A stretch of DNA of 64,000 nt from contig NW_019775627.1 in the NCBI RefSeq assembly GCF_001039355.2, forward strand, positions 1 through 64,000. The letters are read 5' to 3'. Below are positions 12,481 through 23,434 of the stretch, in pieces. Position 1 is the first letter of the stretch, and the number at the start of each line of letters is the position of its first letter. Origin of the DNA: Lingula anatina. Lineage: Eukaryota; Brachiopoda; Lingulata; Lingulida; Lingulidae. The notes beneath the pieces were generated by a model. The model ran no database searches and was not told where the DNA came from. It worked only from the letters and a program-made list of their open reading frames with translations. The translations under genes and the position numbers were made by a program.

Positions 12481-13226
12481 TATGCTGATAATTAAAGAAC
12501 GTCAAATAGATGACCAATTACTACGTAGTGAAACGAAATATTATTTCACTTGTGGAAGAGAGATTGTCAGTAGTAAAAGGCAAAAATCTTGATAAGTCTT
12601 GAATGGTGTGATGTCAGATTTCTGTCCTTCAGCTTTTCATTTTCTGTAAAATACGTAAAATACAACTATTTACAGCCTTCCTAGAATTCTTTTGTTCACA
12701 CAATTAGGACGTTAGTTCTGGTTAATTTAAGGTCGTTGTTTAACACAGGATATCAATTTACACAATAGCGGACTAATCAGCAATCAAATGTCGCCGACCC
12801 ACTTGAATACGGGTCGCGTAATCTCTGCAGGGCATCTAATTAGTGTCTATTAGGGGATAATGCGCCAAGGGTCGGCCATATTTGATCCGCTGATCTGTTA
12901 TTCCGCGGATCAACTTGTTTTGAACGCAGCCACTGGTTACATGTAAATTTCGTGTACAATGCATAAGGTTTTGAGATTAGTCTACAATTATTCCCTCTAA
13001 TTATCCGTTTATCACTATAATTTTATTCACTGCTGCGCCTTAAGTATTGATATTAATTTCAAAGTCAGTATAATTTTAGAATGGTTTAGAATTAGGTTTA
13101 TCTTTAAGACCACGTCAGATCAGTTCTGATCTGAAATTGCACTTTGAGACCAAATCAGGTGATTGAGGCTATCAGTTAACAGCTGATATTTAAACAGACA
13201 TTGGACTTTCCTGATGTCAACACTAA
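12481..13226. other. 5' flank of gene B
   Basis: No coding sequence. An acceptor-like CACTACGTAG lies just upstream of the start on the minus strand, as in the other copies. A foldback at 12777-12893 lies within this stretch. Confidence 0.5.
12777..12893. repeat. Foldback element
   Basis: Arms of about 25 bp (12777-12800 and 12869-12893), sharing TCAG--ATCAAAT--CGCCGACCC in opposite orientation, enclose about 70 bp. It probably is a small MITE. Related single arms occur near 8147 and 32690. Confidence 0.6.
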
Positions 13227-13440
13227 GACCCCATTTCCAGAGATTAGATCGATCCAACTAGATAGACCAAACTCTCTGGGGGTTCATGCTAAATAGCCGT
13301 CAGCCGAGGGGGCAGGAAATTTAATTACCCCCTTACAGCTTGTAGTAGGCGGGACGGGCATTTAAGCCGGATTAATTGACAGTAATCTAGTGAGACTCCC
13401 CACGGGGATAGATCGATCTAAAATCTATGGGAATGCACCC
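13227..13440. mobile_element. MITE copy 3, same family as 7405-7611, opposite orientation
   Basis: It carries diverged GACTGCATTCCCA-type ends and the shared internal stretches 'gatcgatc' and 'gtgagactccccacggggat'. It is flanked by TAA on both sides (13224-13226 and 13441-13443). Confidence 0.7.
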
Positions 13441-13760
13441 TAAGACGCCTACTGGTCTCAGCTGCTTGTTGGTTTGTTGAAATTATCTTTAATGTTTGTA
13501 TATGGTGGTGATGCTTTGGGCTCACTTTGTTTAAGTTAAAAGTCTAGACTAAATTTCGCCAACTCTCTGACACCGAAACCTACTCGTCAGTCTGCTGTAC
13601 ATCGCCAATTTTCTTTCTGAAGACAAGAATTTAGGATTTAATGTAGAACTTGATATTTAAGTTCAGCTCACAGCTGCTAAAATCGTAAAGCCTACTTTGT
13701 TTAGTCAACTTTTAACAGCATCCTGGTCTCAAAACTTAAAAAGTCCCTCTCTACTATCAG
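13441..13760. other. Diverged 5'-flank-like block upstream of gene B
   Basis: This resembles the first-exon block of the other genes ('ttggtttgttgaaat', then 'ggtggtgatgctttggg'), but the donor GTCAGT reads ACCAGT, so the splice site is lost. It is paralogous to about 17341-17700. Confidence 0.4.
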
Positions 13761-14018
13761 CAGGGCCGTAGCCTGAGCAAAATGCCAGGGGGGGCAGTAA
13801 GCGGACACGAGGGGGCGAAGCCCCCGAGGGGGAAGGGTGGGGGTGTCCCCCTCCCACGGTGTAGAAAATTTTTCAAACTGTATGTATAATACTGCATTCT
13901 GGTGAATTTTAACTGTTATTTATTGCTCAATCAGAAGTCAGAAATTGCGATTATTTTTTTGCACCTCAAATCCCAGGGGGGGCAGCTGCCCCCCTGCCCC
14001 CCGGAGGCTACGGCCCTG
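13761..14018. mobile_element. 258-bp MITE with CAGGGCCGTAGCCT termini
   Basis: Inverted ends CAGGGCCGTAGCCT with a second pair of G-rich inverted stretches just inside. ATCAG is duplicated on both sides (13756-13760 and 14019-14023). The paralogous segment near 17694-17710 reads 'ctactatcagcatgcctatg' with no element. Non-coding. Confidence 0.85.
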
Positions 14019-15478
14019 ATCAGTATGCCTATGCAATTTTTAGACAAATTATTTAGACAAATTATAAAGATCCTGTCTGGTGCACAACTTAGAAAAGGGT
14101 TACTATTTGGAGTCTGTCTTTGTGAACGGCAAATTTCACGAACTAAGCCAAGACTGCAAAATCGTTTAGAACACTTTGTAATGTCACCTGTACTGCATTG
14201 GTCTAAGAGCTTTAACGATTAGGCTGTTAAAGGCAAGTTGTTTTCCCATAACAGCTGAAATTACAAAGATAAACAAAAATAAAAAATATGTCACAAATGT
14301 CATACAATTAACGTAAAAGCTAAAAAATCAATCTGTCTGATGGTCCAGAAGGTCTGGCCGGGAAATAAGCTTAGAAATTAACATTCTCTTCCAATGTTTT
14401 TGAGAGTGTAAAATATTTGGAATGTTATGAATCGCAATTGTCCCAGAGTAAATTACTTTTGGGCCCGCTGACTTCATATTTCTTGCACATTATTCCATGA
14501 TTTGAACATTTAGGCTGGAACTTTTTTCCTATGAAAATGGTGAGTTGGCCAGCCAACTCAAATTAACGCGAACTCTCTTTTGACTTTGACCGTCAATACC
14601 ATGGAAAAGCTAGGAGAGTGAGAGTGGATATTGCTCAGAAATAAGTCAGTCCGCCGAAAAACGTCAAGGCCAAATTATCCTTATTACTGGGAATATAAGC
14701 CTTCTTATTGGTGAGGGGGTGTAAATTGTTCCAAAAGAACAAAATGTTATAATGATGACCTACCAAAATTTGGCACATGTAGTATCGTTAACAGTCTACA
14801 ATATTTTTATTATTTTACACTTTTTAAAACAAGACACAAATTACACCTGCAGTTATGGAAATGGTCTGAAAGATATTAAGGGACACCTTATAGACTATGA
14901 TGATAAAAGGGAATTCTTCATTGCGTGTTTTACATCAATTACTGGAAAAGATAGAGCTGCTAAATTGCAGACAAAAAGCAAAAAAAATAATATTCATAAA
15001 TGTTATTTTGCCAACTTTGCTGCAATTGTTCATTATGCTTAACAGTTTAGTCAACACCAAATTTTACTTATGCATAACATGGAACACAGATGTTAGGTAT
15101 ATGTAGGTAGCATAAGGCATAGGTACACGAGAGTTCATATCTTGAAAATGCCGTAATGAACTAACATTTCACAAAAAAAAGAATAACTTCAAAAAAAAAA
15201 AAAAAAAAAATAATAATAATAATAACAATAAGGATTCTGATCAGGCAGCAGGTTTACAAACTAGACCTGTATCTATGTATATGTCATATTTATCAGTCCT
15301 GTGAGTTTGAAGATAATCAGTCAAGTGGTTTTCCATGAAATGTAGTATCATCATTGCTTATAGTAACAAATGAGCTGAATAAAACCAGAATAACATTTGA
15401 AAAAATAATGATCTAGATGGTTTACAAACTCGACCTGTATTTAAATCAGTCGTGTAAGTTTGAAGACAATTTAATACA
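14019..15478. other. Non-coding: diverged duplicate of 17.7-18.5 kb, then unrecognised sequence
   Basis: The stretch 14019-14460 is paralogous to about 17700-18560 ('tctggtgcacaac', 'tgcactggt'). From 14460 to 15478 I see only short spurious ORFs, an A-rich run (15190-15210) and TAA repeats. Confidence 0.45.
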
Positions 15479-16990
15479 ACATTGGTCAAAAAAGTTGTCC
15501 CACCCCCAGTTTCATGTGCTTTTATTTATAAATGATCACATCACAGGAGTTAGTTACTATGAATGGTGATTTTCATTCCATACACCATAACTTACATGAT
15601 TAGTGATACAGAAAATACAAACTAGTGGTTAAGATATCCATATGTAATACAATTTATTCACATTTATTACATGTACCCCCTAAAATCCGATGTTCCATTG
15701 TCATTTCCACAGAGGTAAAGACATATTCATTTAATTAAAAGGATACCACCAAATGTCACCAAATTTACACAAATTTAGCTCCTGTAGACGGCGCCGCTGC
15801 CTTCAACAAGGGTAACAATTCTGTTTTGCGGGATATTGTCCTATGTTTCCTAAAAAGCTTGGCGGAATTGGTCCAGGCTATTTGGAGTTTGGTTCTCCTC
15901 TAGATCGCACACTTAAATTCATCAGTAGGTTTATTATCAGGACTCAAACATGGTTTCTGCAGCCTCAGAACATTGGGTTTCTGCAACAAATCTCACCAGA
16001 CCAGAACTGTGTGCAAGTGTGCTGTCATGATGAAGCCTGGATCACCCCGAAGTCCCCTCTTGCAGACGGAATGAAGTATCAGTTACGTTCACTGAACCCA
16101 CAACTACCAGAACTTGATCAAACACCACTAGGAACAAGTTGGTTTTGCTGGTGAATCTATGTATTCCTTGTATGCCTTCGACGGTCAAGTTAGGGCCCGT
16201 AGACATGTTGCAGAATGCTTTTTTGGAAGAAGTGTGCAGGATAATATCGCCCGAGGTGTCTGGTCAGTCCACGTTTGGAGAGCATTCCAAGCCCATGGTT
16301 TTAGTACATTGTTCTTTCCGGAAAAGAACGTTATTGGGAGAATTCACTGAAACATTCTCAACAAATATCTCATGCTATTTGCAAGAGGTGACTTCAGGGA
16401 TACTGCAGGTGTCATCGTGGAAATGCACTTGCACACAGCTCTCGTCTACTGAGTAATTTGTTGCAGAAACCCAATATTCAGAGGATGGAGCAACCATCTT
16501 TGAGCCCTATTATTAACTCTACTAAGCATCTGTGACATGAATTGGAGTGTGCAATGCAAAGGAGAACCAAACTCCTAATAATGTGGACCAAGTCCCTCCG
16601 GGCTCTTTAGTATGAATAGGACAATATCCCACAAAACAGAATTGTTACCCTTATTGGAGGCAGGAGATAATTACAGTACGCGGTAGACACAAACGCGTTT
16701 AGACACGTAACCTTTAACGAGCACACCCGAATGCTAAATATTTGTAAATTTGGTGATATTTGGTGACATCTTTTCAACTGAATGGACATTTCTTTCTCTA
16801 TGTGAAAACGTCGGAATTAAGGAGGTACTTGCAATAAATGTGAATAAATGGTATAAAATATTGATATCTTCACTCTAGTTTGTATTTTCTGTACCACTAA
16901 TCATGTTAGTTGTGGTATCTGGAATGAAAATTACTCTTTATAACAATTTTCACCTGTGATGCGATCATTTATAAATAAAAGCACATAAAA
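15479..16990 (+). mobile_element. Degenerate Tc1-like transposon with long inverted repeats
   Basis: Inverted repeats of about 170 bp lie at about 15518-15690 and 16812-16985, sharing GTGCTTTTATTTATAAATGA. Plus-strand translation near 16500-16700 gives broken Tc1-type C-terminal motifs: KHL, HELECAMQRR, LRAL, NIPQNRIVTLI. Earlier pieces (VHVWRAFQAHGFSTLFF) also fit a transposase. Stops and frameshifts are frequent. The total length of about 1.5 kb is usual for Tc1 elements. The right end lacks the outer 40 bp or so present on the left. Confidence 0.7.
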
Positions 16991-17340
16991 GCACAAAAAG
17001 CTTGTATATGCTAAAAAACAAACAAACAAACAAAAAGCAACATAACTTCAAAAACATGGTCCTATTAGGCTAATGTTCGACTTCAACCTGTATTTTAATA
17101 ATATTGATCATCCGTGTAAGTTTGAAGACAAAAGGCCTATCGGTTTTCCTTTAAATGTGTTATCTGTATTCCATGTAGTATAATAAGGCTGAAAAATAAT
17201 CAACAAATAAAATAACAAAGACAACTTCAGGAAACATGGTCCTATTCAGCCTATTTTCCAAACCAAAATGTATTTTAGTAACACTGATCACTCCTGTAAT
17301 TTTTTTCAAAGCTGATATTCGAACATACATACAACTTTTT
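16991..17340. other. Non-coding, nothing recognised
   Basis: AT-rich sequence with two loosely similar stretches ('aacatggtcctatt' near 17053 and 17235). No gene or clear element. Confidence 0.4.
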
Positions 17341-18600
17341 TCTCATCACTCGGACGCTTTAAATACTGACCTTAACAGTTTGTTGATTTGCTACAATATC
17401 CTATCTGAAAACGATATTTAATGAAGATAATGCTTCGATTCTTTTTTGCAGGCAGTTAAAAGTTCACATCAAAGGTTGCCAGCGTCAAAAAACATACTTC
17501 CCAGTCTCTCCAGTCGTATTTTTTCTTTCTGGTGACTTGAAGGTGTATCTGGTGACGTGAAGGTGTAAATGTAGGAACTGTCACATGCATATTGAGGTTA
17601 TCAGTTACAGCTGCTAAAATAGGAAAGATTACTTTGTTGAGTCAACTTTACAGGTCCCTGGGTCTCAAGGCTAACTGGATACGTAACTCTCTACTATCAG
17701 CATGCCTATGCATCTTCCAGACAAATCATGACCATATTACCCGTCTGGTGCACAACCGTGGAAAAGGGTTGGGCCTTACCCTCTGCCAGGGGCACAGATA
17801 AATTCACAGATATATCTCAGGTTACATTGACTGCAATTTTTCTGCACTGTGACCCTGTAATGAAATCTCAAGGATGATTACATGGCTGGTTACTTTTTCC
17901 ACACATGTAACTACATGTACACAAGAACTGCCGCCTAACAAGTCCCACCCTAGTCCCCTTGCAATCAAGACAGTAATTTGCTCTTCTGTGACAACAAAAA
18001 TAGCTTTGGTATTTTCAGAGTTTTTCTTCAAACCACGTGTTTCAGCAGACAGACAAGAGAATTAAACAGGTTGTGTTATTCACGTTGGGGCGGTGCCCAG
18101 CACCCACTGGGCTCTGCAGAGAGGGTACAATGCCATCTGTACGCATGCAGGTTTTTAAAATTTGGCAAAAAGTCACATGGTCGGGTCAGAGTCCATTTAT
18201 TATAATATGCAGCCCTGGTAGAGGGTACTTAGGTTTACTGTTTGGGTAAAACGTGTCTAACAGTCTTTCTACGGGTTTTGTACCGGTAAATTTCGTGGAC
18301 TAAGCTAAGTGTGCTGAAATCGGTCAGCCCACTTTATAAAGTCACCTTTATTGCACTGGTCGAAGAGCGTTTTACGATTAGACTGCTAATCGCAAAGATA
18401 TCTTCCTATTACAGCCCCAGTTACGAAGATTAACAAAAATCAGTGTTATGTCATTTATGTCATATCATCTAGGTCGCCACTGACAGCTTGTTACAGGTTA
18501 CAGTTTTTCGGCCATGATTATGTGGAAATCAAGCAATGGAAAATGATTGCGGTTAGAAAGACTTTATGTTGTCTTCCCGGGACAGCGCGTGAAAATTATG
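17341..18600 (-). other. Relic 5' flank of a lost family gene
   Basis: The stretch near 17350-17400 matches the candidate first-exon block, keeping a donor (GTTAAG|GTCAGT at 17371/17370). No coding exon lies to its left. The remainder is paralogous to 13600-14460. Confidence 0.45.
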
Positions 18601-20803
18601 CGTATGTATTAAAATTAAAGATTAAAAACTAAAAATGATCATGACCAATCAATTTGTAAAATGACAAAATAGCTTTCATGACTGCGTGTTTCTTTATTGG
18701 TGAACATATTCAAACAAATAATCGTTTTTTGAGGTCTGCTCTTAAATGCAGTCATAAACAGGTACTTGTAAGTTGCACATGTACAAGATTATTTTAAGTC
18801 ACTTAAACACTGAGGGAAACGTTGCTGGAGCTGCACATATGTGCGAACGTTTCAGCTAGTTATTGACTTAAGATGATGTGAAACAGGTTCCCGGGTCGGT
18901 AAATACTGGGATGTCGGGGCAGTAAGTGGGCAGGGTCTTATAGTTTTATTTCATTTTGGTCTCTGCATGTGCATTGGCTATGGTACAATGGGCAGGTATA
19001 AAAATAGGACCCCTGTTTTCTACCTGAATCATAAACGCACAGACCTATTCCAGACTCTTTTTAAGTATTGGCTAGTGCCACCAAATAATTTTCATAAGTA
19101 AATACACACAAACACACAATGTCAAAGAATATTCCAGTTTTATTTGATCAGAAACAATATATAATAAGTTAACCTGCTTCGGTGAGGGGAGGGGTGGATG
19201 GGTGAAAATATTCCTTTTTAGACATGTTGACCGAAAAAGAACAGATCAAGTCCTGCAAAATACATTGCTAATGAAGTTATAAATAACAGTAAAACATTTA
19301 TTGCAACCTCAGCATCATCATGTTCTGGTGAATATAACAGTCAGGTAAACAAGTAACGCATATAGCTCAGCTGCATATTACTAGAATCTACTCATTTCAG
19401 ATAAGCGATAACAGTTTTTTTATCAAATGATTAAAATGTCAAAATTAAAACTGTTCTAATGACTACATATTGCAATGTACATGTACTTGCTGTAATTAAT
19501 GCACAATGCACAGTTTAAAACATTTTACCTTTAAGAGTCTGTAATGTGTTAGTTGGGACAAATGGATGTGCCAATGTGGTCCTACTTCCATTAAGTTTTG
19601 ATTGTTTAAAACACCCCTTTACATTTTAGTGAAATACTAAATAATAAAGCAACACACCCATCTGAAATAAAATCACTGTTTTAAGGACTGGAAGTAAACC
19701 TTTGGGTTGTTATGATAATTTTACAAAGTTTTGTTTTTATAATTTTTTATGTCTCCTTGATCTAAGCTGATGTAAGTAATATGATATGTCATTTAAAAGA
19801 ATGGAACAAACTCAAGTGTGATGTTTGAAATTTGGCCGATGATGGCCGCGTTTATTGGAGGTCCCATTAATAAAAAGAAATAAAGCATATGAATAATAAA
19901 CAATGAATAATGTTGATACATGATATAAAATAATGTGTGCTCCTGAAGTATCTACATTTAAAATATAATTTCAAACAAATAGTGCACACATTTCAAATTT
20001 TGGGGATGCAAACAGTATTAGACCGTTGCCATAAATAAATCTTTGACCATGCCAAACTTCCCTTTATGTCTCCTTGATCTAAGCTGATGTAAGTAATAGG
20101 ATGTGTCATTTAAAAGAATGGAACAAACTCAAGTGTGATGTTCAAAATTTGGCCGATGATGGCCGCGTTTACTGGAGGTCCCATTAATAAAAAGAAATAA
20201 AGCATATGAATAATAAACATTGAATAATGTTGATAAATGATATAAACATAATGTGTGCGCTTGAAGTATCTACATTTAAAATAAAATTCCAAACAAATAG
20301 TGCACACATTACAAATTGTGGGGTTGCAAAGAGGCCATAACCTTGGGCTCACAGAGGCCAAGGAAAACCCCACAGAGTGAGATGGAAAAGTAGCGCTCCC
20401 GTGGTTAAACGCTGAGGCGTGTACCTCAATGAAAACCCCGTCCGTGATTGGGTGTCTGATCACGATAGATGCAGCGCTGAAAAATCGTGTAGCATCGAAT
20501 CCCAGGCTACAAGCAAATTTGTGAAGTATTAGACCGTCGCCATAAATAAACGTTTGACTATGCCAAACGTCACTATTCAAAATCGAAGAAATACGATATA
20601 AATCGTGTCATTCAGGTCAGTTCTTTATCGTTTTCTTTCAAGCCATCAATCTATCACAAATATCTATGCATCTTCTTCATTTCGAGTCAAAGGAAATTAA
20701 CAACCGTTGAACATTTATTTTGTTATTGAAACCAGTTGATAATATCAGAATATTTTTCCTTTGAAATAGGCGTTTTTCTTCTCAGATATTATCAGTCGTT
20801 CTC
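18601..20803 (-). other. Orphan 3' flank ending in the last codons of a CARD exon
   Basis: Paralogous to the gene E 3' flank (about 41720-43056). At 20803-20782 the minus strand still reads LRTTDNI followed by stop, like the end of gene E, and homology then ends abruptly. The flank appears to have belonged to a gene whose CARD exon was removed. Confidence 0.6.
19746..20574. repeat. Inserted tandem duplication of about 315 bp
   Basis: Two direct copies start 'tttatgtctccttgatctaa' (19746 and 20063). The second carries about 185 extra bases (20339-20524). The whole block is absent from the paralogous flank near 42850, so it is an insertion in one copy, possibly a mobile element of unknown type. 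Confidence 0.7.
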
Positions 20804-23434
20804 AGGGTCTCAGGGATCAATTCCGGCACACACACACTAGAGAAAACAAATATACAGGGGGTATTGCTCTTCTTCCCACTTCGCAAATTTTTATGGATGA
20901 TGAAAACGGATTGTTGTGCGTTATTCAACTTCAGTACAAAGTATTATTTACAATACACGTGAACTAAACAAATCGTCCCCCGAGGGGGGATGGTGTCCCC
21001 ATCCCACGTTGTGGAAAAATTTTAAAAACTGTATGTATAATACTGCATTCTAGTGCATTTTAACTGTTATTTATAGCTCAATCAGAAGTCAGAAATTGTG
21101 GGTTCATTTTGCCATAAGTACAGTCATTTTTTCAACACAACACGGCCTTCATTTCGTAGATTGTCTCAGGATCATGAATAACGTTTCTTCCTCTGTGGAC
21201 AAGCAAGAGAGCCAATCCGCTAAGGCGTTCCTCTGCCATGCTTGTGCGTGTCCACAGTTTCAGACGACGGATGGCTGAAAATTATCTCGCATGGAACACT
21301 GCCCACTGGTGTAGCAAGGAAGATTGTAAAGATCCTACGAAGTACAGGGAAATAAACAATAACCTGATAACAGCCTGGAGGATAGCTCCCTAAGGGAGGT
21401 GAGCTTTTTGGCATGAACTGTTTAACTGCCGATTCAGGATCGCAGCGTGCTCTCTTCCCTGACAATTTTGTATGTGTTTAATGTGACATTTTCCATTATT
21501 CATTAATATAAAGCACAATACGATGCATATTCTAAGCAGAGCGTGCTCACAAGACCGGCGCCATGTTGCCAATGTCCCAATGTTGTTATCCAGTGTCGTG
21601 GACGTGCACATATATTTATGGTGTTGACAAGTGCGTGCGTGTGTTGGAGAGGGGACAGTGAAGTATAGGCCAAGAAAGATAATTTGGTAGATTGTCAGAA
21701 AATTTTTCTGGATCAGCCCCTTTATATAAATGGATAGCACGTTTCCCTGCAATACAATACCGGGTATAATTAATATTGGATTGAAATCTAAGCGCTTTCG
21801 AGGTGCTGTCATTGTTGACACAAAAGAAACGCAGTGGGACATGCTAATGGATACATAATTTTGGCTTTCGTTTTTCTTCTTTTGACTTAATCAAAATTTT
21901 GGCCTCTTTGCAACTCCTCAAATAAAAATATGAGGGTTATTTGTCTGGACATTATATATTAACGTAAAAGTAGCTGATGCCAGTCATTGAACCTTGATAA
22001 GATTTGTATATAATATCTTTTAAATAAAAGAAAAAAATAAGGCGAGGTGGGTTCGGATAGCACGTTTTTTTCTTTTCTTTTTAAAATTATCATTATATAT
22101 ACGTATCTCTTATCAAAGTTCAATGATTCGTATCAGCTAGTGTTTTTGCTAATGATATCATGTGGGGTGTTGAAATTGAAGTTACAGTGTGTTGTGTGCC
22201 ATCCTATTGGTTAAAGTTTGATATTTCCTTGCATATTGGTTTTTTATGATTGCTGAAAAAAATGGCGTTCTAGTTTATTTGTACATCTGCTATTTCATCC
22301 TCGTGAATCCTCATACCTCTGTGTCACCCTCAACATGTTTTTCTAGATAAATAGGCATATAAGATTAGGCCAGCTCGCAGGGTTTATTTATTTTAAAAGA
22401 TAAAAATAAACAACAGACTGAAGATATTTATAATATATCATTTATTGTTATAGTTTTATTAATATTTTTTACATTTAGGCTACTTGTAAACCTACTTATA
22501 TAATGCAATCAACACAACAGCTAAACAGTAACAGTAATATGCAAACATATATTTGTGACAAAAGTGTATGTTTTCACAATATACTAAGTACTAGTAAAGT
22601 GATTAGTATAAATACCCGTTTCCACATCAGTGTATATATTCACATTGCAGTTCATAACATATTTCTAACGAAAGGCCAACTGTCCCATATTAAACATATA
22701 ATATTCATTAATTCTAATTAATTTTCAAGTACTAAATAACTAATTTTTAAACGTATTAGTCACATTCCAGTCCATCTTAATTTGCTGCATTTGAAGTGAC
22801 ACATTTGTTATATTTCTAATTAAGTAGATTTTTGTCCAAGTATCTTGAATATTAAAAATGGTGTATTATTAATATGTATTGTTTTTAACTGTACTTTAAC
22901 AAAAATATTGTTAAACTGTACACACCTTCAAGTCTCAGTCTAATAATTGGGAAAATCACAGCCATATGAGCCAGTGGCTGCCTGGCTGTTCGGGTAGAGA
23001 CTTTCACCAAATTTTAACTGACTATAACATATTTTCCTTATTAGTGAAAAAAAGTCTACACATCCTTTCTGTGATATTATCACTATTTCTATAGTTTAAA
23101 GAAAACCATTTGGTTGGCCTAATGACATTCAAAACAAAGAAATAAAAGATAAAATAAATAAATAAATAAAATGTGGTATTCAGAACACCACTTTGATTTT
23201 CCTTTTCAATGTACATCTGTGTGTCTACCTTCAAACAGTGTTTTTTACTACTATGATCGTAGGGGTATATTTAATAGTACAAAAACTCAAATGAATTCTA
23301 CACTGTCATATAAAAATTATGTTCAATTAACACACAAATATGTGGATTTGAGATAATTCTGAAAACCCATCTTCCTCTCAAAAAAGTGATCGATCACATA
23401 CACTGTATATACAGTACACTGGTATGGTGAAAAA
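20804..23434. other. Non-coding stretch downstream of gene C
   Basis: It contains a partial MITE (20975-21104). The stretch near 22975-23035 resembles the end of the shared intergenic unit. For the rest (21105-22960) I recognise neither gene nor element; the ORFs are short and without homology I can name. Confidence 0.4.
20975..21104. mobile_element. Partial copy of the CAGGGCC MITE
   Basis: The internal stretch matches 13815-13945 ('aactgtatgtataatactgc', 'ctcaatcagaagtcagaaat') but neither terminus is present. Confidence 0.7.

Noticed and set aside
15843-16456. Plus-strand ORFs as host genes
   Set aside because: They lie between inverted repeats and are pieces of a Tc1-like transposase.
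21390-21842. 150-residue minus-strand ORF
   Set aside because: No recognisable domain, no paralog in the window, and no supporting splice sites; it is consistent with chance.
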